Of a stretch of 64,000 nt of DNA, positions 38,195 to 49,440 are shown in pieces (the first letter of the stretch is position 1; the number at the start of each line of letters is the position of its first letter). The notes under the pieces were generated by a model. It did no database searches. It was not told the DNA's origin and saw nothing but the letters and a program-made list of their open reading frames with translations. The stretch lies in the NCBI GenBank assembly GCA_963377175.1, contig CAUJNA010003287.1, forward strand, positions 188,501 through 252,500, in the 5' to 3' direction. The position numbers were made by a program, and so were the translations under genes. The DNA comes from Effrenium voratum (Eukaryota; Sar; Dinophyceae; Suessiales; Symbiodiniaceae).

Positions 38195-38665
38195 GGTTGT
38201 GGATCTTGGCCTTGAAGGAATCTCTGATTGCTTCCCACCTCATGGATTTTTCTTCTTGCTTGGGGCGAACCCGTCTGGCGAAAGAGCGCTCCCCCGTAGT
38301 ATTTGCGCGGCTGCGGGCATTGGCAGTGGCCGTGTGGTCATCAGGTTTTTTGCCGCTGTTTTTGCTCTCGGAATTACCCTCTTCAGGCACCTTGCGTTTG
38401 CGAACAGGGGTTTGCAAGCAGCTGCTGTCCTCGGCACTCACCCTGCCCTCGATGGCCGCGTTTTTGGGGTGCCTGCGCGCCTCCTCTGCCCTTGTTTTTG
38501 GTCTTTGCCTGTGATGAGCGCTTGTTTTGAGACTGCTTGCTGCCGCGACCACACCCACGGCCTCGCCCGCGGGGTCTTCCCCGTTTCGGCCCCTCCTCCT
38601 CCAACACCTGCTTCTTGTGCTGGGCCTGGTCCACCCGGTCTATGGCAAATCCCTCAGGGTAGGAT
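38046..38665 (-). CDS. Basic Arg/Gly/Lys-rich exon(s)
   Basis: One frame (about 38,460-38,665) reads GPKRGRPRGRGRGCGRGSKQ with more Lys/Arg; a second (38,046-38,450) reads VRKRKVPEEGNSESKNSGKK and MRWEAIRDSFKAKIHNHVIP. The two phases must be joined by a splice or frameshift. Such AT-hook-like or RG-rich regions bind nucleic acids. They belong to the N-terminal half of the methyltransferase-like gene. Confidence 0.45.
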
Positions 38666-38741
38666 TGAGAGGCAATGTTCGCACAGACAACACCCTGTAG
38701 CTGAACAACCGAAAAAAAGCACAAACATAAAAGCTGGCCTG

Positions 38742-39143
38742 AACGCTCAGAACGTCGAAGTTTTCGGGTTGTTTTGTCTCACCTTCTTCTTGAGGTGGTG
38801 GTGCAGCAGCTGCTGGCAAGCCACCTGCCTGTGGAGGCTGGGCCTCTTGTGACGGAACTTGGGCGGGGGTCTTCTGGAGCTTGGGGCCCTGGTCTCCCAA
38901 TGGAGAATTTAGCCCGTCCAACAAAGTTAGGGGCGGGAGGGCCTTTGCTTGAGCCGGTGGAGGGGCATGCGTAAGAAGAGCTGCGGCCACATCGTAGGGT
39001 TGCGTCTCTGCTTCGTTGATGTTCAACGCAGCCTGTTCTGAGGCTTGTGAGGCTGCAGCTCCTGCTCTTGCCCTTCGCTTGGCATCCAGTAGCTGCCTCA
39101 GGTGGAAGCTCAGGGACGGACTGCGGCCCCTCAAGCCATACAT
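38742..39143 (-). CDS. Ala/Pro-rich exon
   Basis: The minus-strand frame encodes SLSFHLRQLLDAKRRARAGA, then Ala/Pro/Gln-rich sequence with PPPAQAKALPPLTLLDGLN, and ends near ENFDVLSV. Its low-complexity linker character suits a disordered segment between domains. Confidence 0.45.
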
Positions 39144-39178
39144 CTAAGCAACCCACCAAGAAGACAAAATCATAATGG

Positions 39179-39826
39179 CTAGCCAATGTTCCGGATTTGA
39201 AGCGCTCGCTCAGCCAACTTCTTGAGTTGGTCTGGCTCTGATGAAGGGTCTGATGTTGAAGACTGGCAAGAAAACAAGGCCGGAGGTGTTGCCTCAACCA
39301 CTTTGCCACAAATGTTGCCCTTGTTTGCATTGACGTGATCGGTTGAAGCGCTGTCCTCGATGGCGCTTGTGGCGGCGCTTGTCTCACATTCCATGGGATT
39401 GTTATAGGGGTCCTCCGCCGGAAGTATAGGCCCTTGTTCATCATCGGACTCTCCTTTTTCAAAGCATGGGTCATCATCCTCCCCATCATCATCCAAATTG
39501 GCGTCCCCGCCAGCGCCCCAAGCAGCGCAAAGGATCTCCATCAGCACGGCCAGGCGGGCGTCCTGAGCGCGGACGGCTTCGGCTTGATGATGTCTTGAAG
39601 TGCCGGCAAAATCAGTCAATATGTTACATAAATCAGCAAAGCTGTATTTGACAACCGGGGAGCCCTGAACTTGTGAACTGGTGCCTTCCACCGCCGCAAA
39701 AGCAAGGACATCAGCCGTTTGACCCCCCACGCATCGGCGTACCTGCTGGCATCTAGATCCGTAACCGCGTGTGCCTCGAACAGCAAGATGTACGCGGACT
39801 TCACCTGTCAGGGGCGCAGGAAACAT
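39179..39826 (-). CDS. Exon with acidic stretch
   Basis: The frame encodes SFADLCNILTDFAGTSRHHQ, helical MEILCAAWGAG, then DDDGEDDDPCFEKGESDDEQ and a Ser-rich end with KLAERALQIRNIG. GC-rich third positions favour this frame. It lies in series with the exons on either side. The 5' 60 residues may be intron. Confidence 0.5.
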   Translation of the reverse strand: MFPAPLTGEVRVHLAVRGTRGYGSRCQQVRRCVGGQTADVLAFAAVEGTSSQVQGSPVVKYSFADLCNILTDFAGTSRHHQAEAVRAQDARLAVLMEILCAAWGAGGDANLDDDGEDDDPCFEKGESDDEQGPILPAEDPYNNPMECETSAATSAIEDSASTDHVNANKGNICGKVVEATPPALFSCQSSTSDPSSEPDQLKKLAERALQIRNIG

Positions 39827-39962
39827 GTAAAGAGAAAGAGAAGCCCGCGCAGGCTTAAAACTGGATCTGTAAAATTCCTTTCAAGCTAAACAGAAATGGT
39901 CCAACGTTTGAGCAATGCCTGCAATTGAAAAAGAGTGTGCTTTGCGTATCAAATTCGGGGGA

Positions 39963-40313
39963 TCAAAAGATCAGCACTTTTGGCCAAGCCTCATGCTTTA
40001 ACCAGTCCACTGGCGGTGACTTTGGGGTGAGCTGAAACTTGACCCATTCCTCGAGGGCGCATTTCACTACGTCCAAGTTGAGGGTCAAGGCGGCCATGCT
40101 GGGGACCCCTTTTGTTTCCTTCCCCTTCTTGATGGGCCAGCGCAGCATCTCCTTGCGAGACCGCAGGTCGCCCCGAATCTGTGGATGATCTTCCCAGCGC
40201 TTTGCTAGCCCACCATCTTGCGGCCACAGGACTTTTGCGTCGCCATCCCCGAGCTCTTGAGGCGCGGCATCAGCCATGAAGCGGTAAGGGTGTGACGTTG
40301 CAATCGCACGCAC
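39963..40313 (-). CDS. Exon with WPIKKGKETKGVPSM
   Basis: The minus strand encodes HPQIRGDLRSRKEMLRWPIK, then ALTLNLDVVKCALEEWVKFQ and PVDWLKHEAWPKVLIF. It is protein-like, with no domain recognised. It is probably near the 5' end of the methyltransferase-like gene. Confidence 0.45.
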   Translation of the reverse strand: MRAIATSHPYRFMADAAPQELGDGDAKVLWPQDGGLAKRWEDHPQIRGDLRSRKEMLRWPIKKGKETKGVPSMAALTLNLDVVKCALEEWVKFQLTPKSPPVDWLKHEAWPKVLIF

Positions 40314-40373
40314 CTGAGCTCAAATTGAGCGGCGCATAAACTTATATCGATCGGTCGCTGGAATCACAACAAA

Positions 40374-40660
40374 TTACCGATGGAGCTCCATGCAAGGACA
40401 AATACAAGCTGGGCTGACCTCGTCCTCTTGATCGTTGGTCAGAACCAGACCTGCGCACCCAAACGGGTTGAATGGCAAAGCAATCAAATTTAAATGTGGC
40501 ATCGCTGGCCTCGCGCGGATACTGCCTGTCAAAGAGCAAATTGAGAAAAGGCCATGCGCAAGCCCAGTCGACCGCCCTCTGCCTGCCAGGTCTGAGCGCC
40601 AGCACGCCGAGGTTGGTTCCGAGAGCGTAGCCGTACCTGCAAAGAGCAGATTGCCCGTGA
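40374..40660 (-). CDS. 5'-most exon(s) of the methyltransferase-like gene
   Basis: Following TTTGCAG, one frame reads YGYALGTNLGVLALRPGRQ; a later frame after GACAGGCAG reads ALPFNPFGCAGLVLTNDQED. Both look natural, so two short exons or a frameshift are possible. No start codon was fixed. Confidence 0.4.
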
Positions 40661-40809
40661 AAAAAAAGGTGAGGGTGGGGGGCGCACTTGAAGAGGCCAC
40701 TGCGGGCAGCAAAAGGGACTTTGAGCCCGATGGGCTCACGGCAGTCTTCAAAAGACATCAAACTCCCTTAACAAAAGAAAAGGGCGAAATCGCAAAAAAA
40801 TGCCGTTGA

Positions 40810-42490
40810 ACAAAAAAGACTGTTTTTTTTGAAAAGGCTGAAAAAAAACACTAAAACGGCTGCCCAGGTACAGGATTAAGAAGGCCCCCTTTCAGAAACC
40901 TTCCCCAAATTTGTAAATACCGACGAACGTTCTGGTTCTCACCGATGGTTTCATCAAGTGGTGCGATTTTCGGATTTCGCAACCAGCCACAGCAGGATAC
41001 CCTTCTGCAAATTCACCGGGCACCATCGAAGAACCTGAGCCACAATCACCTGAGCCACAATCAAAACCCGGGTAGATGAAGGTTAGTAAGGGACGATCCC
41101 AACCATAAATAGCTGCGGCCGCAAGAATTCGGCCATGCACAGTATTAATAGGGCGGGTGGGGGGTGATCCAAAAGTGGCCTGAACCACTCAATCACCCAC
41201 AAAAAGGGGACACTCCCCGATCAAGATTAACCACGGGTGAATTCATCCGGAGTTCCAATGGGCACTCTCCAGTTCGCACCAGTTGGGATGGATGAATCCC
41301 TACAAATAATGACCAACCACTGGCGTCAATCCACAGTACCACTTTTTCCACAAGGGGCATTACAAGCTTATATTGTTGGTATACAAGCATCCATACCAGG
41401 TCAAAGGATAAAGACATATACTAACAACAACACTCGTCTGGTAAATTGACCCGGCAAACCGGTGTAAGAGAAAACCCCTGCCTGTCACAAAACATCAACT
41501 TCCCCCGCATTTCAACAGCCGACTTGTCTCGAGAAACAGGTGGCCAAACAACCAGGCGTTCAACGCAAGTTTGCCAGTGAGAGCTCGTGAGAGAATTCAA
41601 GAGCCACATGGCAATGCACTTTATTGGGACACCCCCTTGTTAATGGTTGGTGGACATATTCACCACCAAAATTGATATCCATTTGATGGTCCCTGAATCA
41701 TTCAAACTCACACCAAAAAAAACTCGCTCTGCCACTCAAATTTGTCTTCAGCCACCAAAGCTCCAGGAACTAAGGGAATGGAGCAACCAGAACCTGCGAG
41801 CTTGGCTTCCCAGCCCCAGGTGAAGGAGGACAAGTCCTGACCAAGAGCTTTTTGACGGCTGGGGTAGCGGCAAAACAGCGAAAATGGCACAAAACAGCTA
41901 AATTTGAGTCACGTGGAACCCGAAGATCTGGGATCCAAAGTGTAAAAACGGTTTGCCTCAAATCTTGTGGATTGCCTCAACGCAGGCTCCATTGCATGTT
42001 CCACTTGGTGTCCCCTCATTTTTCGCACAGTCTGTTGGCAAAAGGGCAAAAGGCGGTTGACGTCCAGTGGCTATGGGAAAAACACACCGGACCGAAGGTT
42101 GTCCAAATTGGGGGACCTTTACATCCCTTCAGGCAGGGGGTGGGAACCGAAAAGGGTCAAAATGGTACCGGCCACATGATGGACAACTCCCCTTTTGTTT
42201 TGTTGCAGTTGATTCAGGAAAAATACGCTTGCAACCAAAGGACCTGGAAAATCAAATGTAAGCTTTTGGAGCCTTGACTCCGCTACTAAGGGACCAAAAC
42301 CAGAGGTCAAAAGGTCGATTGGCTGTAGGCAACTGAGAAGTTGAAGACACGTCACTGGAGGTCTGCGGGCATCAGACACTTCCCCCCAGGCCGCACGTCT
42401 CACTCTCGCCTGCTCTTCAAAGCTGTTCAGCCCCTGCGAAGGGCCAAACTGCTGGGTTGCTCAGGGAAAATCAAGCAGAATCCCACCTCT
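40810..42490. other. Non-coding host DNA with dispersed repeats
   Basis: There is one arm of the palindromic element seen at 49,081 (GGGGACACTCCCCGATCAAG at 41206) and a relative of the 25.7-kb repeat at about 41,270. No supported exon. Confidence 0.4.
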
Positions 42491-42493
42491 AAT

Positions 42494-42585
42494 CTCACTT
42501 CCCAGTCGATTGGCCAAACAGCTCCAAACTGTTTGTTTGGCACTACAAAGATCAAAGTACAAAGTCCGGGAACTCAGGGAGTAAG
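42494..42585. repeat. MITE family M1 copy
   Basis: CTCACTTCCCAGTCGATTGG to GGAACTCAGGGAGTAAG. Confidence 0.65.
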
Positions 42586-43239
42586 TCATGTCTACAAATC
42601 TGCTTGGATGCGGCGAGCCCTGCAGGCATTGTTACAAGAGTACTACAAGAGTACTAAAGACAACCAACAGTGTGGAATTTACATGGTAACCCCCCGGTTG
42701 ATTTTTGGTTGAGGGGTTGTCCCATTTGCGATGGGATCCTTCGATTTTGGGGTCAAGCACCAGGTGATCAATGCGTCGACATCAGCCCTTTAGGGGAAAC
42801 TCTAGTACCGAAATAATGTGGTTGCGCAAACTGGGAGGTTGGCCGCGTTTGGCAGAAAACTCAAACAACATGAAAAATCGACAAGGAAGCACACACTGTG
42901 CGCTGCAACACCTTGCACCAAATGTGCATGACGAACTATACCCTTCATATGAGCAACTGACAAATAACTTAGTAGTCTACTGTTGGTTTGTGGAGACAAG
43001 GCGGGCTGGGGGGGGTCACCAAAATTTGCCCTTACAAAATAGGCCATGTTTTCCTGGGGAACACATGACGCTGTCCGTAGGTCAAATGCAAGGGCTGCAG
43101 TCGTAGCTCTTGGCAAACAACGTCTACGAGCTTATCCCAGACTCATCCAATCCAAATTGTGCATGACGCCATGGGTACCCCAGAAGCAAGTCCTCATAGA
43201 TTGTTCCAAACCACCAATTCAGGGACACCTGAATAGATG

Positions 43240-43342
43240 TGGATATGGGTCAAAATTAAACCATCAGGGGACTGCAGGTTTTAGTCCATGTTTCCACTTG
43301 CCAGGGCAAGCCATTTTGGGCACCTAGTTTGACCCACAGCCA
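43240..43342. repeat. MITE-like family M4 copy
   Basis: GGATATGGGTCAAAATTAAA to TTTGACCCACAGCCATG, with inverted ends built on GGGTCAAA / TTTGACCC and an internal CCATTTTGGGCACC. Confidence 0.65.
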
Positions 43343-43374
43343 TGTGTTCTTTCCTGTATAGGACATGCCCAAAG

Positions 43375-43525
43375 TGTCGGAAGGCCAGGGCCGGCTTTCG
43401 CCGCGAACCCAAGCCTTGCTCTTGGCCACCTCGCGCACCTCGCCCGGCCGGAAAGGCTCGGCTGCGCGATGTTTGGGCGATTTGGCCCCACAAAGTGTCG
43501 CTTCTTGCGCCTGCATCGCTATGGT
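43375..43525 (-). CDS. Host exon candidate
   Basis: The minus strand encodes IAMQAQEATLCGAKSPKHRA then EPFRPGEVREVAKSKAWVRG. It is GC-rich and protein-like and sits just upstream of the 29.5-41 kb block on the same strand as the OPR-like exons. No motif. Confidence 0.4.
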
Positions 43526-43527
43526 TT

Positions 43528-43658
43528 CAGGGGTTGATTCCTTGTCCATTCGTTTTCAACCATCGCTCTTTTCAAAAGCCAGATCTGTTTCCAACCTGGG
43601 GTTCTGATGGTTTTCTAGAGGGAAGGATGCCTGGAAAGAATGGGGAAGTGTCCCCTAG
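43528..43658. repeat. MITE-like family M3 copy
   Basis: CAGGGGTTGATTCCTTGTCC to GTGTCCCCTAG, including AACCATCGCTCTTTTCAAAA. Confidence 0.75.
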
Positions 43659-44108
43659 AATGGTTGGCACATATACCGGTCTAAACCGAGCATCTAACCA
43701 GAGACAATGAGGAACAGGTTTCAAGCCCCAAGCGGGGAAACACACGCATTTCCCGAAAGCAGACGGTTCACAATCCCGAGCAAGTACCCGAGTTCGCCTG
43801 GCAGATGTAGCTTTGGGCCAACCAGCAAGGGGTCATCTACATATCTTAGAATTTCGTGGATGCTGAAACTTCCCTAGATTGTTGGACTCAGCTACTAAGT
43901 GGTCAAGGGGAAAAAAAAGCCAACACTTTTTACGGGAGGGTCAGTCGGAAAGTCTCCTGGAACCGCATGGCTTACCTCCATTTGCTTAAGCCCCCGGGAA
44001 AGAATGAAAATATGTCCAGTAGTGATAGAGTCCCTTTAACACCAAAACGGGGAAAACATATTCTTGAGCAAATGGAAGTTTACAAGGTATTGAGGGCCGG
44101 GCACTCGC

Positions 44109-44178
44109 CAGAAGCTGATGAGACAGCTTGGTCTTTGCGAAGGACCAGGTGAGGTTCGAGATCTCCCGCGCCTGCAGC
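44109..44178 (-). CDS. OPR-like repeat exon (REISNLTWSFAKTKL)
   Basis: After CCTCAGGCTGCAG on the minus strand comes QAREISNLTWSFAKTKLSHQ, a textbook W-[AS]-F-A-K repeat core. The exon end fits a GC-type donor (GCGAGT), a splice variant known in dinoflagellates. An upstream frame (SPGQAQPPDPCFALPGC) may extend it if no intron lies between. Confidence 0.55.
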
Positions 44179-44269
44179 CTGAGGTTGCAGCCGGGGAGGG
44201 CGAAGCAGGGGTCTGGGGGCTGGGCTTGGCCAGGGCTGGACTCGCCAAAGCTCCGCAATGCTGGAGGAG

Positions 44270-45150
44270 CCGGGTGTGGGTTTTGGCCATGTATTGTATG
44301 TCGTCCTGGATGTGTACTGTGGCTTTACATTTGGATACAGGAAGCTCAAAAAGAGAGGGGCACGAAGTAGTACCAAAGGTCCCAGGGATGAAAAGCAGGC
44401 AAATCTTGCAAGGCCAAATCAACTCAAGCCATGTTCGGGAAGCGAGAGGCGAGGGAAGAAGGCCTGTTGGAGTTGCCTTTCTTTCGTCTGTAAAGAGACC
44501 TGCTCACAGCCGATGTCGACCAGAGATTCTTTGCGTTGGGTTTTCCAGGTGCGATCAATAAGAGGTCTGGACAACTGTGATTTTTTCGGGCCATCCCTGG
44601 TGCACAACATATGGCTGCTATGTGGCAGCCCTTTGCGGAAGCTTTAGTTTCTATTTGTGCAGAAGTCAATTGTCAACCCCCCGATCAGGCGCTTAACAGT
44701 TAAACCCCACTAAACACTGACTTTGTTCCCCAACACATGGCCCATAGAAAATGACAGAGTGTATTCTAGGCCCATTTTGGGTGATATGGGTGTCTTTTCT
44801 TAGTGGAACCCCCAAAACTGAGGTGTTCAAATCGTTTCCCTTGAAAGCCACCAAAAGGGTACCCTCAAAAAAAGACGAGCCACCGATATGCCTCGGGAAA
44901 CTCCCGTTTCTTTCGGAGTGTCTCTGAAACAGCAACGAGACCCAACAAGGGATCCACGGGTGGGTGAACAATAGATATCTGTGCATTTCCCCTTCCCACT
45001 TACCAGGTTGCTATTTTGGATTAACCTGGAGCCAAAAAGAAATGTCATGTCTGGATGAACCCTACCCTCCATCTAACATGGCACCTGACCGGGACCCGTT
45101 CCCTTCCCCTTCTGCTTGCTCTTTAGATCTTTTTCGGGTCCTTTTGGGGA
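44270..45150. other. Non-coding host DNA
   Basis: No supported exon or family repeat. Confidence 0.35.
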
Positions 45151-45157
45151 GATAAAG

Positions 45158-45310
45158 AACCCATGGAAACCACCATAGAATCCATGGAAATGTCATGGAA
45201 AGTCAAGGAGAACCATGGAAAACCAGGGACAACCCATGAAAACCTATGAACAACCCATGAAAAACCAATGGAAACCCATGGACAACCCATGACAACCCCA
45301 TGAAAACCCA
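45158..45310. repeat. Degenerate 11-14 bp minisatellite (AACCCATGGAAAACC type)
   Basis: About a dozen irregular copies of ACCCATG[AG]AAA[AC] across 150 bases. Confidence 0.8.
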
Positions 45311-45344
45311 TCAAAAAAACCAAGCAAGCTATCACAAAGTCTTC

Positions 45345-45470
45345 TAGACATCCGCCAGATCGATCAGAGGCGCCCGGCTGGTCCAGTCGCTTGAGGCTCT
45401 CATCGCCGATGCGTTGGAAGAGGTCTTTGGTCTGGCGGTTTGACTCTGCCCACTCCAAATTCCCCACGTC
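45345..45470 (-). CDS. Host exon candidate (NLEWAESNRQTKDLFQRI)
   Basis: The minus strand encodes GNLEWAESNRQTKDLFQRIG then DESLKRLDQPGASDRSGG. The start N-L-x-W-A echoes the OPR-like core, and the helical remainder fits the repeat. Boundaries are not fixed. Confidence 0.45.
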
Positions 45471-46325
45471 TTTTGTTGATATCGACCCCTTAAAGAAGGG
45501 TTGGCATGGGAAACTTCACTTTGTCTTCGATTTGTCACTCAGGATGTCGACGTCCAACAAAAGAAGGGCTACCATTTCCCTGGGGAAATGGCTGTTGCTT
45601 GTTTTGTTGTTCAGCATATGCTCGAGAAAAGTGGGGGATTTGGAGTAGGGGGAGGCAAGCAACAGGTGCGTGTTTTTGTTTGAGGCTCGGTACCCTCTTC
45701 GCGGTTTTGGGGGAGGTTTGATTTCCGAGGCACCCTCCGTCTGTATAAAAACTCAGTCGCACACAAGAGCTGGAAATGAAAGGTCTCCCAAATGGGTCAT
45801 GCGCATGACTAATTGACTATAAATACACACATTCCCTTAGTGGATTGGCCAAACAAAGATCCAACCTTTCTCTTTGACGCTACAGTAACATGGTCAGAGA
45901 ATGAGAAATCTTTGTACCACACGTGTCCATCCCTGCGTGGCTGTTTTGCCACTCTAAAAGGGGGTTCCTTATCACCGAAATTGAGCTTAGGGCCCACATT
46001 CCCCACAACCATGACAATGACCTTCTCCCATGGGGTATGTCCTTCCCAGCCCGCTTGCCCAAAGGCCCTGGAACAAAGGGTGATCTGATCATCTTTTTGT
46101 GCCCTTGACATTTCCATGAACCAAAACAGGAGAAAACCAAAAGGTCAAATCTGGTCGATTCGCGTTGACTGAATAATTAATTCACCGGGGAACCCCCCTA
46201 AAGAAACATTCAGCTCAATGTGGAGGTTGCAAACCCCATCCCAAAGCGGCCTGCTATCCTCGAATTCCCGGTAAAGCCGTGGCTTCTCCGCAGAAGAATG
46301 CGCGTCTCGCTGGGTCTCCCCACCC

Positions 46326-46375
46326 CCACGCCGGCACGGGCGAAGGCCCAAGCAAGCATGGACAGGTTGTTTGGC
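46326..46375 (-). CDS. OPR-like repeat exon (PNNLSMLAWAFARAGV)
   Basis: After CTGCTGAG on the minus strand the frame reads PNNLSMLAWAFARAGV, matching the [ND]-[IL]-[SA]-x-x-x-W-A-F-A repeat. A GT or GC donor follows. It lies near the 5' side of the OPR-like series. Confidence 0.55.
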
Positions 46376-46825
46376 CTCAGCAGGATCATGGGGACCCAAG
46401 TGAGGGCCAAAAATAAAATACGCAAATGGCTATGGGTCAAAACCCCGGGTACCCCCCAGTGAACATCCCGATCCCCAAATAGGTGGTGCACCTACCAACC
46501 AAAATGGGATCCCATTGGTGCTTTCACTTTCAGTCCGTCGAGGCGGAGACAGTCCCGACATCAGACAACCTACTCCTACGATGTTGGCTGGAACCGCCTA
46601 CGAGAATGGCTCTTTGCAGGATTTTGAGGAATTTTGTGCCATTCCCGGATTCTGGGGGATTTTGAAAGACTTTGTTTGGGGGACTTTGGGGGAATTTGGA
46701 CCAGGGGCCCCACAATGCTTGGACCCTTCCAATCACAAGTTTGCTCAGTCGCCGGTTCTCTCGGACTTCATACGTTATAAAACAACTACAGTGAGGATCT
46801 CCTGAAGAGAATGGGGATACTGAAT

Positions 46826-46899
46826 ACATATATATATATATGGTCACCCCCCCCCAAGGCATGGAGGTGTGTGAACTTATATATATATATATATATATG
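46826..46899. repeat. (TA)n microsatellites
   Basis: TATATATATATATATA tracts at about 46826-46842 and 46878-46899, separated by a C-run. Confidence 0.85.
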
Positions 46900-47190
46900 T
46901 ACACATTATGCTACCTCCCAGGAGTACTCACGTTTTGGGCTGCTTTTTGTTGCCTTGATTCAGACTTTCTGCCAGATGTGAAAAAAAAGGGGGCACCATG
47001 TGTATACATATATTCCCCCGCTAAAAGTTTAACTTCCAGTCGGTTAAATTGGGAACCCAACCACTAAACACTAAAAAGCTAACCAAGGAACCGGATAGCT
47101 GGGAGCCACCAAGAAGATACGCTGCTTTCACCCGTGGTTTTCGTGTCTAGTTCCCATGGCATCTGGGGGCTGGTTTCGCCCTCTGGCCAC

Positions 47191-47235
47191 CTGAGGGCCC
47201 AGCTGGAAGCTCGCCAGTCGGCTGCTCGCCAAGTC
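47191..47235 (-). CDS. 45-base microexon candidate (DLASSRLASFQLGPQ)
   Basis: Between GACGCAG and GTGGCC on the minus strand lies exactly 15 codons, DLASSRLASFQLGPQ, phase 0 at both ends. The splice-site context is good, and the peptide resembles a piece of an OPR-like unit. It would be one of the shortest exons of the gene. Confidence 0.4.
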
Positions 47236-47286
47236 CTGCGTCAAAAGCCCGCAGCAAGAGAAAATTGATGAAGAAAAACTGGCTGG

Positions 47287-47488
47287 TCGAACATAGGTGC
47301 CCAAAATGGCTTGCCCTGGGAAGTGGAAACATGGACCAAAACCTGCGGTCCCCCGGTGGTTTAATCTTGACCCATACCCAACTCACTTCCTGAGTTGATT
47401 GGTCGGATAAAAAGTCCCAACTTTCTTGTTGACCACATTGAAATGGTCTTCCCAAGAAGTGTTCAAGTCCAGGAACTCAGGAAGTGAG
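47287..47488. repeat. M4-like piece followed by a near-perfect M1 element
   Basis: The M4-like part (47287-47391) contains CCCAAAATGGCTTGCCCTGG and ends TTGACCCATACCCA. M1 follows directly at 47392-47488 with 14-bp perfect inverted ends. Confidence 0.7.
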
Positions 47489-48137
47489 AGAAGAAGAAAA
47501 CAAAGCGAAGAACAACCAGGGCTCCATTCATCCATCGACATGGCGCTGTTGAACAACCAGGGTTCCCTACATGTCCCTTTTGAACATCACCCACCAAAGG
47601 GAAACTTGGATATGTGTTGCCATGCTAGAAAGTTGTTGGTAGCCTAGGTTTCCCACTTATGAGCCCCCCCGCGCCCTTGGTTAATGTGGGGTTAGCCTTG
47701 TTCTTGGGAGGTGATAAACCGCAGCTGGCTAACTACTAACTTGGCCACAAACATCCAAGAACAGAACAGTAAAGTCATACTGTCAAATTCTGGCGGCAAG
47801 CATTGCCGCTCCTTGTATTACCCACCCAGTTGCTTCCCACAGGAACACTGTGCACTTTCATTGATTTGTCCATGGGGATCCAAGACCATGCTTGCGGAAA
47901 ACCGACCTTTCTGTGCTACGAACATGGGTCATTCCAATTGCTACTTTCTCACGTGGCCCTGTCATACCGTATAAGTTCCAATTCCATGTCCTCAGAAAGC
48001 AACCCCAACACAAGTGCAGGACAAAGGCACTCGTGCGCTGGCAGTTGGTTTGCAAGAACCTCCCCCCCTCGCCAATAAAAAAGGAACGGCAACAGCACCA
48101 CTGGTGGTTTAGGTTTACTTTTAGTTTCCCTGGATGG

Positions 48138-48195
48138 CTAATCTGATCGAAGCGTCCTCGCATTGGGCGAAGATGGCGTTCATCCGCTGCAAAGC
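48138..48195 (-). CDS. Short exon candidate (ALQRMNAIFAQCEDASIR)
   Basis: After TATCGCAG the minus strand encodes ALQRMNAIFAQCEDASIR. Good acceptor, natural helical peptide, no fixed donor. Confidence 0.35.
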
Positions 48196-49079
48196 CTGCG
48201 ATACAAAAGCGGAACCGCCGGAACAGCACAGCAGCTCAGCTTTTATGCCGAAGCAAACAACAGCTCAGATTCAGGCACCACTCTTGCAGTCATTGGCACT
48301 TTTAAGGTCCTCCTGAGAGAAAACATCTCTGATTCAGGCCAATGTGTAATAATTCAACCTTAAATTGAAAGTACAATAAGTTCAACAAACACATATCCGG
48401 TAATGTTCACCCAACAAGGCAGGGGCTGCAAAGGTGTTTCTTTTGTAGCCCTGCTAATCCATTTACCTCAAAGTCTGCTAAGGCTTACCAACCACTCACC
48501 AAGTAGCCGATCACCTCCCTGGAGTAAGGAAGCCTTTGGCCTTAGCTTTCCGATTCTCGTTTAGCCCATCAAGCATGAGGAAAACCGAGTCTTGGTGGCC
48601 GTTGACCCCTCTGCACAAAGCTTCCTTTTTTTGGGTGCAATGGAAAATCCGCTCTTTCCCAAACAGTTGTAAAGTCCCAAGATCCGGAGCCGAATCGCCA
48701 TAAAGGATTTGGGCAGAGGGCAATGTCTGGGTTGTGTAGATTCCTATGCGCCCACTTTGCAATTCTGGACACAAATAAAGACCTATGAAATACGGTAATC
48801 TTGCTTTCCAGCCCAGACTTGAAGTGGTCCGATGGGAAACTAGTAGTTGCTTTTCGCGTGAAGCCCCTCAAAAGAAAGAAAAAGCAAGAAGCCCCGTCGG
48901 TCTGGGAAGAAAAGCCCGCAAGCCCAATGTCATGTTCAGGCACGGCAGCTGGGATCCGTTCGTCTGCCGTCCGCGGCCATCCGTGGCCCAAGCTTGGATA
49001 AAAATTGACCCCAAATGAATAAACCCGTCCTAGCTCTGGGGGGCGGAAACCGTCGAAAAGCGGGTTCAGACCACTGTAA

Positions 49080-49247
49080 GGGGACACTCCCCTGATCAAA
49101 GATCAACCGGAGGGTATCTTTCATCCCGGGCTCCCATTCTACCCAACCAAATCGATATGAAGTGTTAAAGACTCCCAATTGTTGGGTAGAAGAAAGGGAA
49201 CCCGGGACGAAAGATATCCTGTTGATCTTTGATCAGGGGGGGAGTAC
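49080..49247. repeat. Palindromic MITE (long imperfect inverted repeat)
   Basis: Left arm GGGACACTCCCCTGATCAAA ... TTCATCCCGGGCTCCC ... CTACCCAA pairs with right arm TTGGGTAG ... GGGAACCCGGGACGAAAG ... TTTGATCAGG. The arms are about 68 bases each with a short centre, giving a 165-bp foldback. Confidence 0.8.
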
Positions 49248-49440
49248 CAATGCTAGGAGTACCAATTTCCAAAGGCTGGTCGCCAAAACACGAACCGGCG
49301 CTTCAATCGGCTAAGAACGGCCCGAAGCCCAGCCTTTGGGCTGAGTTGGGGCTGCCACTGGGAAAGGCTCGCCAGAGCCTCGGATTTCCAGCTCAAAAAG
49401 GCATTTAAAGGAGGGTGGCTCTACAACCCTTGGTATGGTA

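Noticed and set aside
48569..49099. 176-codon minus-strand open frame
   Set aside because: No motif, and codon usage like that of the surrounding non-coding DNA.
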